Shown here one piece after another: positions 42,902-52,182 of a stretch of 64,000 nucleotides of DNA. The notes under the pieces were generated by a model. That model ran no database searches and was not told the origin of the DNA. It saw nothing but the letters and a program-made list of their open reading frames with translations. The translations under genes and the position numbers were made by a program. This DNA comes from Lachnospiraceae bacterium. GTDB taxonomy: Bacteria; Bacillota; Clostridia; Lachnospirales; Lachnospiraceae. Location: positions 56,113-120,112 of the forward strand of contig JAGBEV010000039.1 in the NCBI GenBank assembly GCA_017936785.1, in the 5' to 3' direction. Every line of letters begins with the position of its first letter. The first letter of the stretch is position 1.

Positions 42902-43831
42902 TTATTCATTTTCCGGACAGAATTTATCTCTGTGAATTCCCTTTGCCAGGTTGTCGTCATCTGAGATGATCGCAGTACCGATACCATGTTTGGTAAAGAT
43001 CTCCAACAACAGACAATGGGGAACACGACCATCCAGAATATGGACACGGCTGACACCATTCTTGATAGCAGATGTGCAGTTGTTTAATTTGGGCAGCATA
43101 CCGCCGCCGATAATTCCGCTGTTGATCAGTTTTTCCGCCTCGGATGCAGTCAGTCTGGAAATGAAAGAGCTCTTATCATTGATATCCTTATATAGTCCCT
43201 CAATATCCGTCAAAAATACCAGTTTATCCGCTCCTACGGCTTTTGCAATGGCACATGCCGCATCATCTGCATTGATGTTGTAGGTATCAAAATTATCATC
43301 CAGACCGATAGGCGCTACAATGGGAAGAAAATCCTTTTCCAGAAGGTCATAAAGAATCTTGGGGTCTACTTCTTTAATATCCCCCACATACCCGATATCC
43401 TTGCCGTCAGAATATTTTTTATCCACCTTTAACAGTCCGCCGTCCTTACCGCTGACACCGATCGCTTTTACCCCCAGCTCTTCTACCATGGTGACCAGAC
43501 TTTTATTGACTCTGCTAAGAACCATTTCTGCAATTTCCATGGTCTCTTCATCCGTCACTCTCAGACCATTGACAAATTCTGCTTCTTTGCCTACTTTTCC
43601 TACCCATTTGCTGATAGCTTTTCCACCGCCATGGACAATGATCGGTTTAAAACCTACCAGTTTTAACAGGGTTACATCCTTGATCACGTTCTTTTGCAGT
43701 TCCTCGTTGCTCATGGCGCTTCCGCCATACTTTACTACAATAATCTTACGGTTGAATCTCTGTATATAAGGCAGGGCTTCAATTAAGACCTCGGCTTTCT
43801 GCATGATCTGTTCCATTTCTCTTTGTTCCAT
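42902..43831 (-). CDS. argB: acetylglutamate kinase
   Basis: The 309-residue enzyme phosphorylates N-acetylglutamate. Seen are the N-terminal helix ([20 protein letters not shown]), [12 protein letters not shown] (about 29-40), [11 protein letters not shown] (about 64), the NAG-binding [13 protein letters not shown] (about 188-200) and [10 protein letters not shown] (about 245-254). The N-terminal helix is the element of arginine-feedback-inhibited hexameric NAGKs, which suggests allosteric control. The tail after GTAIISDD is slightly extended ([10 protein letters not shown]). Confidence 0.94.
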   Translation of the reverse strand: MEQREMEQIMQKAEVLIEALPYIQRFNRKIIVVKYGGSAMSNEELQKNVIKDVTLLKLVGFKPIIVHGGGKAISKWVGKVGKEAEFVNGLRVTDEETMEIAEMVLSRVNKSLVTMVEELGVKAIGVSGKDGGLLKVDKKYSDGKDIGYVGDIKEVDPKILYDLLEKDFLPIVAPIGLDDNFDTYNINADDAACAIAKAVGADKLVFLTDIEGLYKDINDKSSFISRLTASEAEKLINSGIIGGGMLPKLNNCTSAIKNGVSRVHILDGRVPHCLLLEIFTKHGIGTAIISDDDNLAKGIHRDKFCPENE

Positions 43832-43937
43832 TGTTTCTTATCCTCTTTTCTCTTTCCGCCCTTGCTGTGCAAAGCCTTAGCCGGTTTGTTGACCGGAACG
43901 GATTATATTTTATGACATACTTGTCGTTTTGGTGCCT

Positions 43938-44381
43938 TTAATGGTTGAAGGCTTCGATATTTTCCCTGTTCAAGGTAAAATCGTAATAATTTAAATCTTC
44001 CCTTCGGGTCCAGCCGATTTCCTTCCAGAAAGCATTTCCCACATCATTTTGTGTAAATGCAATCAGGGATACCTTATTGATCTTTTCTTTTTTTAAGGCT
44101 TCCATGGCAAAAACAACCATGCTTTTTCCAATGCCCTTCAGGCGGTAATCGGGATCTACGCAGACGTGGTACATACATCCTCTTCTGCCGTCATGTCCGC
44201 AGAGGATGGCGCCTATGATTTTGCCGTCTTCTTCTGCAACAACGCTGATTCCGGGATTTCTGTTTAAGAAGCGTTCTACTCCTTCTTTGGAATCGTCAAT
44301 GCTGCGGATGGCAAAGCCTTTTATTTTCATCCATAGATCATGGACCTGTTCATAATCATCCAGTTTCATTGCCCGAATCAT
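43938..44381 (-). CDS. YpeA-like GNAT acetyltransferase in the arginine cluster
   Basis: The ATG at 44381 follows GCAGGAG and gives a 147-residue protein; 17 upstream codons are not used. It contains VVAEEDGKIIGAILCGHDG, GCMYHVCVDPDYRLKGIGKS and FWKEIGWTRREDL, close to E. coli YpeA and RimI-like GNATs. It lies between argC and argB in the same orientation, where argJ is common in Clostridia. A role as N-acetylglutamate synthase is possible but unproven; many YpeA-like GNATs have other substrates. Confidence 0.85.
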   Translation of the reverse strand: MIRAMKLDDYEQVHDLWMKIKGFAIRSIDDSKEGVERFLNRNPGISVVAEEDGKIIGAILCGHDGRRGCMYHVCVDPDYRLKGIGKSMVVFAMEALKKEKINKVSLIAFTQNDVGNAFWKEIGWTRREDLNYYDFTLNRENIEAFNH

Positions 44382-44455
44382 TTGTTTTCTCCTGCCCTTT
44401 CTTTTACGCACATTGCGCCATTTATGACACATTTGCCGCTTCTCTTGTGTAACAG

Positions 44456-44632
44456 TTACATTTGGTGTCTTACTACCAGGTATTCATTGTCAAGCTGGTA
44501 ATAGGGACATTCCTTGTAGTTGCCGCTTAGGAAACGGCTCATTTCGTCTTCGTCTAAGTTGCAGTCGCAGCAATAGCATTCGTAGTCTTCATCGTATATG
44601 TAGTTGACACATGTGTCGCAATTATCCGCCAT
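44456..44632 (-). CDS. DUF6472 small cysteine-rich protein
   Basis: This 58-residue gene starts at the ATG at 44632 after GGAGG. It has a Cys-rich acidic front (NCDTCVNYIYDEDYECYCCD) and later LSGNYKECPYYQLDNEY. The pattern is that of the DUF6472 family of Clostridia. The seven cysteines suggest metal binding, perhaps zinc or iron. It is expressed with the arginine cluster; its role is unknown. Confidence 0.85.
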   Translation of the reverse strand: MADNCDTCVNYIYDEDYECYCCDCNLDEDEMSRFLSGNYKECPYYQLDNEYLVVRHQM

Positions 44633-44648
44633 GATTGCCTCCGTCTTG

Positions 44649-45074
44649 TTATTTTCCTCTATTCTGTATAAATGCTGTCAGGTAGTAAATGAACGCAATA
44701 ACTGATACAAACACAATTCCAAGGGATATTCTGTATATCGGTAAAGCCTGTTCGTATTTTATGCCTCTTTCCAGTTCATCTAATGAGCGATATAATTTGC
44801 CATTATGAAAGTACATTTGGTTAGTAAGCAACGGACTGCTCAGTACCATCTGATATTCTTTATTATCATATTCCACAGTGGCATAATACCGTGTCTGCTT
44901 AGTAATTATATTGCGTTTCGTCCACCTATTAGTAATTTTTACTGTTACCTGCTTATATTCTCCTGTAAGATCACTCTCTCCTTTGGGAGCAGTAATGGCT
45001 GCAAGCGCCCCGAATATAATGATCAATGCGGCAAGCAGAATCGTCATGTTTTTATAATTTTTGATAAACTTCAT
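44649..45074 (-). CDS. two-helix membrane protein of unknown function
   Basis: The 141-residue protein has helices at about 9-28 and 113-134 with an extracellular beta-rich loop between (VTVKITNRWTKRNI, TRYYATVEYDNKEYQMV), similar in layout to DUF3592-type proteins. It starts 98 bases after argC and is followed closely by the DUF6472 gene. No link to arginine synthesis can be seen. Confidence 0.65.
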   Translation of the reverse strand: MKFIKNYKNMTILLAALIIIFGALAAITAPKGESDLTGEYKQVTVKITNRWTKRNIITKQTRYYATVEYDNKEYQMVLSSPLLTNQMYFHNGKLYRSLDELERGIKYEQALPIYRISLGIVFVSVIAFIYYLTAFIQNRGK

Positions 45075-45172
45075 TTTTGACCTCTCCTAAATGAGTTCTC
45101 ATATTGGACATTGATAAACCATGGCACAACATCCGAAATTACACATCCTGACATTTCCGGAATCGTATGGCT

Positions 45173-46228
45173 TTACGGAAACATAGGAACCAGATCAAGT
45201 CCTTCATCTTCCGGAAGCCCGAATAACAGGTTCATATTCTGGACTGCCTGTCCGGCTGCTCCCTTTACCAGATTGTCGATAGCACCCATCATGATAATGC
45301 GACCTGTCCGCTCATCGATCTTAAAGTTAATATCCACATAGTTGCTTCCTTCCACCCATTTAGTTTCCGGGAAAACGCCTTTTTCCAGGACACGGATAAA
45401 CTTTTCATCTCCATAATATTTATCATATACCGCTTTGATCTCTTCGTAAGTGGGCAGGCTGCCGTCGGCTTTCCTCTTTAAAAGGGCATATTCCGTAGCA
45501 AGGATTCCTCTGTTCATGGGTACAAGATGAGGCGTGAAATTGATCAATATAGGTTCTCCTGCCGCATAACCAAGCTGTTCCTCTATTTCCGGCGTATGGC
45601 GGTGGGTTGCAACGCCGTATGCTTTGATATTTTCGTTGACCTCACAATACAGGTTATTTACCTTTGCTCCTCTTCCCGCACCGGAAGTGCCGGATTTGGC
45701 ATCTATGATCAAGGTATGAATATCGATCAATCCTTCCTTTACCAAAGGATAGGCTGTCAAGATGGAACAGGTGGTATAGCAGCCCGGATTTGCTACCAGA
45801 CGGGCTTTCTTTACATCTTCCCTGTTAATCTCACAAAGACCGTAGACAGCTTCGTCTATATAATGGGGAGATTTGTGCTCAATGCCGTACCACTGTTCAT
45901 AAACAGAAACATCCTTAATACGGAAATCAGCACTTAGATCTACAATTTTTACTTTATTTAAAATAGTATCATTGACTAAAGAGGCGCACAAACCCTGAGG
46001 GGTGGCGGTAAAGATCACATCCACCTGGTCTGCCAGCTGTTCCATATTATCATCCATACATTTATCGTCTACGATCCGGAACATATTGCCGTAAACGGAA
46101 GAATATTTCTGGTCTATGTAACTTCTGGAGCCGTACCAGACGATCTGTGCGTCTTTGTGCCGGGTAAGAAGCCTTACCAGTTCTCCTCCCGCATAGCCTG
46201 TTGCTCCGATAATTCCTACTTTGATCAT
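45173..46228 (-). CDS. argC: N-acetyl-gamma-glutamyl-phosphate reductase
   Basis: The enzyme reduces N-acetylglutamyl phosphate with NADPH. It shows KVGIIGATGYAGGELVRLL near the start, the catalytic Cys in VANPGCYTTCS (about 146), and AKSGTSGAGRGAK (about 176). Type 1 ArgC length (about 350). The ATG at 46228 gives MIKVGIIGATGYAG, the usual family start; an ATG at 46240 in the same frame is possible, but AAAGG lies directly against it. Confidence 0.94.
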   Translation of the reverse strand: MIKVGIIGATGYAGGELVRLLTRHKDAQIVWYGSRSYIDQKYSSVYGNMFRIVDDKCMDDNMEQLADQVDVIFTATPQGLCASLVNDTILNKVKIVDLSADFRIKDVSVYEQWYGIEHKSPHYIDEAVYGLCEINREDVKKARLVANPGCYTTCSILTAYPLVKEGLIDIHTLIIDAKSGTSGAGRGAKVNNLYCEVNENIKAYGVATHRHTPEIEEQLGYAAGEPILINFTPHLVPMNRGILATEYALLKRKADGSLPTYEEIKAVYDKYYGDEKFIRVLEKGVFPETKWVEGSNYVDINFKIDERTGRIIMMGAIDNLVKGAAGQAVQNMNLLFGLPEDEGLDLVPMFP

Positions 46229-46272
46229 TTGATAATTCATCCTTTCATCTGTTAAATGACATACACTCTATA

Positions 46273-46306
46273 TCATACTCGAAAAACCTTGGATTTACAA
46301 GGTTTA
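46273..46306 (-). promoter_or_regulatory. argC promoter with an overlapping palindrome
   Basis: TTGTAA (46296-46301) and TATGAT (46273-46278) on the minus strand are 17 bases apart. An inverted repeat, AAACCTTG...CAAGGTTT (46285-46306), covers the -35 box and half the spacer, where a repressor would block transcription. It does not match a typical ArgR box well. Confidence 0.65.
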
Positions 46307-46354
46307 TTACTTTTGACACAAACAAAACCGAAAGCTGCCGCTTCATAATTTATA

Positions 46355-46975
46355 CTATTTTGTAATAACACGATTCAATATCATTCCGGTATTCATATCT
46401 AACTCATAGTTAATACCCACCCATGCAGCTGCATGTAATGAATCCTTTTTTCTTTGTTTCAAGCTTACAAAAACTGCTCCGTCTCTATTTTCTATATTGA
46501 TCGTATCCTTTGAAGACCATAAATATTTCCCCTCAAAGTCTACTGCAACAATATTGTCTTGAAAATATTTGTCATTCTCTTTTAATAGGAAGACCAAAAC
46601 ATGATCCCCTTGTATCCAACTGACCGCATCAGAAAACACATCATAATCTTTTCCATTATAAACGATGCTTGATATTGGTAAGTTCTTTATTTGTGTCTCA
46701 ATCTGGGATAAAAGTTTCTGAAACACATTACTTACTTCCGATAGAAAAGAAATCCATTTATCATATTCAATATTGGGAATATACAGATCGCCATATGCCT
46801 TAACATGACATAAACATATTAATTTATTCAGAAATTGCTTTTTTATCATAATATTTTTACTATCATATTGACAGAGAATATAATCTATTTCTTTTTCTTC
46901 CTCCGGATAACCTCCCATCCGGAGATAACTTTTTAACTTTATTAAAATATCTATCTGTTCTATATCAAATTCCAT
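46355..46975 (-). CDS. hypothetical protein
   Basis: The ATG at 46975 follows CGGAGGAAATC and gives a 206-residue soluble protein. The N-terminal half is helical (DIEQIDILIKLKSYLRMGGY). The C-terminal half looks like a beta-propeller or sandwich fragment (VFLLKENDKYFQDN, VAVDFEGKYLWSSKD, INYELDMNTGMILNRVI). It lies between the divergent argC and argG genes. I do not recognise the family. Confidence 0.6.
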   Translation of the reverse strand: MEFDIEQIDILIKLKSYLRMGGYPEEEKEIDYILCQYDSKNIMIKKQFLNKLICLCHVKAYGDLYIPNIEYDKWISFLSEVSNVFQKLLSQIETQIKNLPISSIVYNGKDYDVFSDAVSWIQGDHVLVFLLKENDKYFQDNIVAVDFEGKYLWSSKDTINIENRDGAVFVSLKQRKKDSLHAAAWVGINYELDMNTGMILNRVITK

Positions 46976-47037
46976 GATTTCCTCCGGGCACCTATTATGA
47001 CGCCTTCCCTTTTTACTTGCATAAGCATACGACATTT

Positions 47038-47142
47038 TTGCATATTATGCAAGTATTTTTTATTTTATTCACATTTTTCTTGAATATTCATAATTTTATG
47101 CATCATTTTATGCTTGCAATATTCAAAATAATGATGTATATT
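47038..47142 (+). promoter_or_regulatory. argG promoter and AT-rich palindromes
   Basis: TTGCAA (47114-47119) and TATATT (47137-47142) are 17 bases apart. Upstream lie palindromic AT-rich elements: TTGCATATTATGCAA (47038-47052) and TGAATATTCA (47081-47090). These have the TGNAT...ATNCA character of ArgR boxes. A leader hairpin (CGCATTTC...GAAATGCG, about 47153-47191) comes before the ribosome site. Confidence 0.55.
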
Positions 47143-47223
47143 AATTGCAGAGCGCATTTCAGGAAAGATTTTTAGAGGAAATGCGGCAAAATACATATTT
47201 AATTTATAATGGAGGCTTTTACA

Positions 47224-48441
47224 ATGAAGGAAAAAGTTATTTTAGCTTACTCAGGCGGACTTGATACTACCGTTATCATCCCCTGGTTAAAAGAAAACTA
47301 CGATTATGATGTTATCTGCGTATGTGCTGACTGTGGTCAGGGAAATGAGCTGGATGGTCTGGAAGAAAGAGCGAAGGCATCCGGAGCTGAAAAATTATAC
47401 ATTGAAGATCTGACAGATGTTTTCTGTGACGAATACATTGTTCCCTGTGTACAGGCTCATGCAGTTTATGAAAACAAATATTTATTAGGAACTTCCATGG
47501 CTCGTCCCGCTATTGCAAAGAGACTGGTTGAGATCGCCCGTAAGGAAGGTGCAACTGCTATTTGCCACGGCGCAACCGGTAAGGGCAATGACCAGATCCG
47601 TTTCGAGCTGGGCATCAAAGCTCTGGCTCCCGACCTGCGCATCATTGCAGCATGGAGAGATCCCAAATGGAATATGAACTCCCGTGAAGAGGAAATCGAA
47701 TACTGCCGTGCACACGGTATCAACCTTCCCTTCTCTGCTGATAATTCTTACAGCCGCGACCGCAACTTATGGCATATCAGCCATGAAGGTCTGGAACTGG
47801 AAGATCCTGCAAATGAACCTAATTTTGACCACTTACTGGTACTTGGCACAACGCCTGAAAAAGCTCCTGAGGAAGGCGAATATGTAACCATGACTTTTGA
47901 AAAAGGTGTTCCCAAATCTGTAAACGGCAAAGAAATGAAAGTTTCCGATATTATCAAAGAATTGAACAGACTGGGCGGCAAACATGGTATCGGCATCGTA
48001 GATATCGTAGAAAACCGTGTAGTAGGCATGAAATCCCGTGGCGTATATGAAACCCCCGGCGGAACCATCCTTTATGAAGCTCACCAGCAGTTGGAAGAAC
48101 TGATCTTAGATCGTGAAACGACTACATTAAAAATGGATATGGGCAATAAATTCGCTCAGATCGTTTACGAAGGAAAATGGTTTACACCCCTCCGCGAAGC
48201 GGTTCAGGCATTTATCGAATCTACCCAGGAATATGTAACAGGTGAAGTAAAATTCAAACTGTACAAAGGCAACATCATCAAAGCCGGTACAACAAGCCCT
48301 TATTCCTTATATAACGAAAGCATTGCTTCCTTTACAACAGGTGATTTATATGATCATCATGATGCAGAAGGCTTTATTAACTTATTCGGTCTTTCCAGCA
48401 AAGTTCGTGCAATGAAAAAACAGGAAGTAGAAGGTAAATAA
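47224..48441 (+). CDS. argG: argininosuccinate synthase
   Basis: The 405-residue enzyme joins citrulline and aspartate with ATP. The start is the ATG at 47224, eight bases after GGAGG. Motifs are the PP-loop LAYSGGLDTTVI (about 7-18), ATGKGNDQIRFE (about 117-128), and SADNSYSRDRNLWHIS. The length is normal. argH is not downstream; a terminator follows at once. Confidence 0.96.
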   Translation: MKEKVILAYSGGLDTTVIIPWLKENYDYDVICVCADCGQGNELDGLEERAKASGAEKLYIEDLTDVFCDEYIVPCVQAHAVYENKYLLGTSMARPAIAKRLVEIARKEGATAICHGATGKGNDQIRFELGIKALAPDLRIIAAWRDPKWNMNSREEEIEYCRAHGINLPFSADNSYSRDRNLWHISHEGLELEDPANEPNFDHLLVLGTTPEKAPEEGEYVTMTFEKGVPKSVNGKEMKVSDIIKELNRLGGKHGIGIVDIVENRVVGMKSRGVYETPGGTILYEAHQQLEELILDRETTTLKMDMGNKFAQIVYEGKWFTPLREAVQAFIESTQEYVTGEVKFKLYKGNIIKAGTTSPYSLYNESIASFTTGDLYDHHDAEGFINLFGLSSKVRAMKKQEVEGK

Positions 48442-48446
48442 TTTTG

Positions 48447-48487
48447 AAAGGCTGCCATAATATGCTATGGCAGTCTTTCTTTTTTTA
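48447..48487 (+). terminator. terminator of argG
   Basis: AAAGGCTGCCATA and TATGGCAGTCTTT form a strong hairpin directly after the stop, followed by a run of T. Confidence 0.88.
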
Positions 48488-48572
48488 TGTTATCTTTAAA
48501 GGGGTAAACATTTCTTTATCACTTTTTATAATCCGGATATCAGAAGTCATTTTGTATTAAGAGGAAATCAGA

Positions 48573-48866
48573 ATGAATGTAGTACTTACGATCGCTATTT
48601 ATTTTATCAGCATGAATATTTTAGGGCTTATGGTCATGGGTATTGATAAATATAAAGCCAAAAAGAAAACCTTCCGTATTCCTGAAGCAACTTTATTTAC
48701 CATTGCGGTCTTCGGCGGAAGTCTGGGCACTACCCTTGGGATGTTTCTCTTTCGCCACAAGACACGGCACTGGTATTTTCTGTATGGTATGCCACTGATC
48801 TTATTAGTTCAGGTTGCCATCTTCTATTTGCTTTACCGCTCACCTATTGAGTTTCTTTTTTTATAA
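48573..48866 (+). CDS. DUF1294 membrane protein
   Basis: The 97-residue protein has three hydrophobic helices with the family motifs GIDKYKAKKKTFRIPEATL, FGGSLGTTLGMFLFRHKTRH and the final aromatic segment. Function unknown. GAGGAAA precedes the ATG. The LytTR gene starts 14 bases after its stop. Confidence 0.88.
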   Translation: MNVVLTIAIYFISMNILGLMVMGIDKYKAKKKTFRIPEATLFTIAVFGGSLGTTLGMFLFRHKTRHWYFLYGMPLILLVQVAIFYLLYRSPIEFLFL

Positions 48867-48880
48867 ATGGGGGAATTATT

Positions 48881-49567
48881 ATGTATATTGCAGTCGTAGC
48901 GGACAATATTGCTGACAGAAAACAATTGGAAAGACTTTTAGGGCGTGCCAATGATGCTCTCTGTGCCCAAACAGGCACTTTATATATTGATGCCTATGGA
49001 GATGCTGACAGCCTCATGCGCGCACCTATGAAATACGGACTTTTCTTTATTGACATTACCTTAAATGAAGATCACGGCAAATCCATTGTGGAGCGTTTAA
49101 AAACCCTGGGGGCACCGGGCAAGATCGCAATCTGCCAGCCTGAAGATACTCCTTTCTCCTATTCGGATGCCATTAACGGTCTCCTTTCCATCCAAAAACC
49201 TATTGCTGTAGCTCCCTTACATAAAATGATACTTGACGCATACAAGGCACAGCTTCAGGCAAGTGTACCTACCATTGAGATCCGTGGTGAAACAGAAACC
49301 CACTATGTTCCCTTGGAAAAAATTCTCTATGCCCAGAGCAGATCCCATTTAGTTTATGTTTATTTAGAGGACGGCAATATGCTTTCCATGCTGGGTGAAA
49401 TTGATGATTTCTACCGCTGGGTCAACAATTATCCGGAATTTTTCTTTGCAAAAAAAGACACGGTCTTAAATCAAAACCATGTCCTTTCAAAAACCAAAAA
49501 AGAATATCAATTAACCGGCGGAATCAAAATTTCCGTTTCCCGTTTCGGAGATTTTCTGAAATTTTAG
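48881..49567 (+). CDS. LytTR-family response regulator
   Basis: The 228-residue protein has an N-terminal receiver-like domain (VVADNIADRKQLERLL; likely phospho-Asp in LFFIDITLNEDHG, about 64). The C-terminal LytTR DNA-binding domain (EIRGETETHYVPLEKILYAQ, SRSHLVYVYLEDG, FFAKKDTVLNQNHV) starts at about 128. The receiver is divergent: the switch Thr/Lys region reads ICQPED and SIQKPIA. No sensor kinase is adjacent. GGGGG precedes the ATG. It ends nine bases before the stop of the convergent DegV gene. Confidence 0.85.
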   Translation: MYIAVVADNIADRKQLERLLGRANDALCAQTGTLYIDAYGDADSLMRAPMKYGLFFIDITLNEDHGKSIVERLKTLGAPGKIAICQPEDTPFSYSDAINGLLSIQKPIAVAPLHKMILDAYKAQLQASVPTIEIRGETETHYVPLEKILYAQSRSHLVYVYLEDGNMLSMLGEIDDFYRWVNNYPEFFFAKKDTVLNQNHVLSKTKKEYQLTGGIKISVSRFGDFLKF

Positions 49568-49576
49568 CCCATACTA

Positions 49577-50410
49577 TCAGACTGCAATTATGACACCGCC
49601 GTCATTTGCATACATGCTGCTGATCCCTGCAGTATCCAGTACCCTTACGCTGGAAAACAATCCTGTTTTTTCCAATATATCCTTTACATAAGCAGCTCTC
49701 TGAGGCGCATTACAATGGGAAATCATCAAAGGTTTTCCCGGTGTTTCCGCTTTTTCCACCACAATTGTTTCAGCCATTTTGGTAAGAGCCTTCTTCATCC
49801 CTATCTTTTGTCCCAGCTGAATAATGACACCCTCGTCAGTTGCTCCCATTACAGGTTTAATATTCAGGGTGGAGGCTACAATTGCCTTAACCGCTGAAAG
49901 CCTTCCGTTTTTCCTTAATGTATCCAGATTATCCAAAACAAAATAGGTATTAACAGAAAGCTTGTATTCCTCTGCTTTTACCACTACTTCTTCAAAGCTC
50001 AGACCCGCTTCTGCAAGTTCGTAAATCTTTAAACCGACGAGAGTTTCTCCGATGGAAGCTGAGCAGGAGTCGAAAATGTGAATCTTAGCCGTATTATTAG
50101 TCTCATAATACATATTCACGGCAGTCCTGGCACTGTTATAGCTTCCGCTTAAATTGCCGGATAAAGTTACAATATAAACCTCATCATACCCTTCAAAAAG
50201 CTTCATATACTGTTCCGGTGAAGGACATGCTGATTTGGGACAGGAAGGACATTCCGCTACCCGCTTCAAAAAATCCGCCTGGTCAAAGGTCTCATCATCC
50301 ATCTGATGCCATTCCCCTACCTGAAGCTGCAAGGCAACATGTTCAAATACCGGATTTTCTTCCATCTCCTTCGTGAATTCACCACAACTGTCAATTAAAA
50401 TCTTATACAT
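49577..50410 (-). CDS. DegV-family fatty-acid-binding protein
   Basis: The 277-residue protein has the DegV fold: IDSCGEFTKEME at the start, VTLSGNLSGSYNSARTAVNM (about 80-99), FDSCSASIGETLVGLKIYEL (about 112-131), LDNLDTLRKNGRLS (about 158), and the late HCNAPQRAAYV. DegV/FakB proteins bind a fatty acid, often presenting it to a FakA kinase; no fakA is near. The usual DST loop is DSC here. Confidence 0.9.
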   Translation of the reverse strand: MYKILIDSCGEFTKEMEENPVFEHVALQLQVGEWHQMDDETFDQADFLKRVAECPSCPKSACPSPEQYMKLFEGYDEVYIVTLSGNLSGSYNSARTAVNMYYETNNTAKIHIFDSCSASIGETLVGLKIYELAEAGLSFEEVVVKAEEYKLSVNTYFVLDNLDTLRKNGRLSAVKAIVASTLNIKPVMGATDEGVIIQLGQKIGMKKALTKMAETIVVEKAETPGKPLMISHCNAPQRAAYVKDILEKTGLFSSVRVLDTAGISSMYANDGGVIIAV

Positions 50411-50613
50411 AACTTTTCCTCGAACATTCTAAAATGTAGTTTTCATTACTACATATAATAGCATATATAATCTCATTTGAAAAGGTATATATGAATATTT
50501 TTTTGTTTCTACATTTTTTTCACAAACTATGTATGGGAATGTGGCAGCAAAAAAAGAAATATGCTAGACTTTATATAAATTACTTTTTAATCCAACAAAA
50601 CATTGAGGTCTTT

Positions 50614-51120
50614 ATGATAGCACTGGAAATCAAAAACGTAAAAGAATTTATGAATCATTTTTTAGGAAGCGAGGCATTTGACAGCTTTTATCTGGAGGAA
50701 GCCTCTATTACTACCTATAATACCTTTATCATTGACGGGCACACGGTAAATGCTTTTTACGAAGGCACCGATGCTTCAGGAAATCCCATGGAAAAGCCCG
50801 GTCCTTTTTCTACCTGGAAACAGATGCGTCCCATCTGCTTTTCCCTGATCAAAGGAAACCGCTCTCCTGTGGCATTTAAGTTCGTGCTGCACGCCGGAGA
50901 GCGTTATCTGGAGCGTTTGAAAAACAACCCCCAGACCTGTGCAAATGCCGGTCATGTAAGAGCCCTGGCAGTCAACATCCGTTTTGAAGGCAATCATTTA
51001 AAATGTGTTACCGGAACTTCCTATGATACCTTTATTATGGATAAGACCATTGACAACCTGTGGGATGGTGACTTTGTTTCTTCCCTGACCGCTTTAGGCA
51101 TCCGCTTTGAATTACAATAA
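50614..51120 (+). CDS. DUF5721 protein
   Basis: The ATG at 50614 follows GAGGTC, and a 168-residue soluble protein results; 41 upstream codons of the frame are hydrophobic noise without a ribosome site. It contains VKEFMNHFLGSEAFDSFYLE, TWKQMRPICFSLIKG, FKFVLHAGERYLERL and FIMDKTIDNLWDGD, which I recall as DUF5721 of Lachnospiraceae. The fold may be like a DNA clamp domain, but the function is unknown. Confidence 0.8.
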   Translation: MIALEIKNVKEFMNHFLGSEAFDSFYLEEASITTYNTFIIDGHTVNAFYEGTDASGNPMEKPGPFSTWKQMRPICFSLIKGNRSPVAFKFVLHAGERYLERLKNNPQTCANAGHVRALAVNIRFEGNHLKCVTGTSYDTFIMDKTIDNLWDGDFVSSLTALGIRFELQ

Positions 51121-51126
51121 ATCCCT

Positions 51127-51492
51127 TTACTTTCTGATCTTAGGCTTTGCCACCAGAGAGATCAGATAGGCAAAGATCAATGCCGCACTGCAGCCTGCAG
51201 CCCCTGCCTTGAAGCCTCCTAAGAAAAGGCCGATGAATCCCTCTTTATCCACAGCTTCCTTCACACCTTTCATCAAAGTGTTACCAAAACCCATCAAAGG
51301 AACACTGGCTCCTGCACCTGCAAACTCCACAAATGGCTCATACCAGCCAAAAAAGCTGATGAAAGCGCCCAGGCACACCAGAAGTACCATGATACGTCCG
51401 GGCAGCATCTTGGTTTTTTCCATTAAAATCTGAGCCAGGGCACAGATCAGACCTCCCACCCAAAAAGCATTGATATAACTCATCATAAACAT
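51127..51492 (-). CDS. spoVAE: stage V sporulation protein AE
   Basis: The 121-residue membrane protein has four helices with FWVGGLICALAQILMEKTKM, GRIMVLLVCLGAF and GFGNTLMKGVKEAVDKEG, then FIGLFLGGFKAGAAG, as in SpoVAEb. SpoVA proteins form the channel that imports dipicolinic acid into the forespore and releases it in germination. SpoVAC is not in the window, and spoVAD lies 4 kb away, so the usual spoVAC-D-E order is broken here. Confidence 0.9.
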   Translation of the reverse strand: MFMMSYINAFWVGGLICALAQILMEKTKMLPGRIMVLLVCLGAFISFFGWYEPFVEFAGAGASVPLMGFGNTLMKGVKEAVDKEGFIGLFLGGFKAGAAGCSAALIFAYLISLVAKPKIRK

Positions 51493-51611
51493 TTCCTCTT
51501 TTCCCGTTTATTACAAGAAATTATTTTACATTATCATGTCCCGGAATCTGGTTATTATACATTGATGCCACTATTATATTTTTTCGGAAAAACAAATTAT
51601 ATTTATTATAA

Positions 51612-51651
51612 AAAACAGCTTCACCATAACTTTTTATGGTAAAGCTGTTTT
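51612..51651 (-). terminator. terminator after ridA
   Basis: AAAACAGCTTTACCATAA and TTATGGTGAAGCTGTTTT (minus reading) form a hairpin with one A-G mismatch, followed by TTTTTATAAT. It also isolates spoVAE. Confidence 0.85.
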
Positions 51652-51664
51652 ACAGGTACATTTT

Positions 51665-52045
51665 TTATTTTAAATATGCAATGACTTCTACTTCACAAAG
51701 CACATTTTTGGGAAGTGTCTTTACTGCAACACAGCTCCTTGCCGGCGGTGTCTCCGTGAAGTATTTCCCATACACTTCATTAAATGCGGCAAAATCATTC
51801 ATATCTGCCAGAAAGCAGCTTGTCTTTACAACATTTGCATAAGAAACATCTGCTGCCTTTAACAGTTCTCCGATGTTTTTCATAACCTGTTCTGCCTGAA
51901 CTTTAATATCCGCTTCTGCAATTTCACCTGTCTCCGGAATGATGGCTATCTGTCCTGATGCGAACAGAAAATCGCCTGCAATGATTCCCTGGGAATATGG
52001 TCCGATGGCTGCCGGTGCTTTGTCTGTACTGATTTTCTTTAACAT
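51665..52045 (-). CDS. ridA: RidA-family enamine/imine deaminase
   Basis: The 126-residue protein starts MLKKISTDKAPAAIGPYSQG and has FASGQIAIIPETGE, VKTSCFLADMNDFAAFNEVY and the catalytic Arg in PPARSCVAVKTLP (about 104). RidA hydrolyses reactive 2-aminoacrylate and related imines from PLP enzymes. It forms a trimer in the cytosol. Sporulation genes flank it, without a clear link. Confidence 0.93.
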   Translation of the reverse strand: MLKKISTDKAPAAIGPYSQGIIAGDFLFASGQIAIIPETGEIAEADIKVQAEQVMKNIGELLKAADVSYANVVKTSCFLADMNDFAAFNEVYGKYFTETPPARSCVAVKTLPKNVLCEVEVIAYLK

Positions 52046-52182
52046 TTTGTCTTACCTCCGTTAGATCTGAAAATATAAATAAATTACAATGAATCTGCAC
52101 GCTCGGACTGTCAGACACATTTTTCCGTCCAAACAGTAAGTACAGCGTTATGAGATGCAATTACAGTATATCATGTCTGCAC

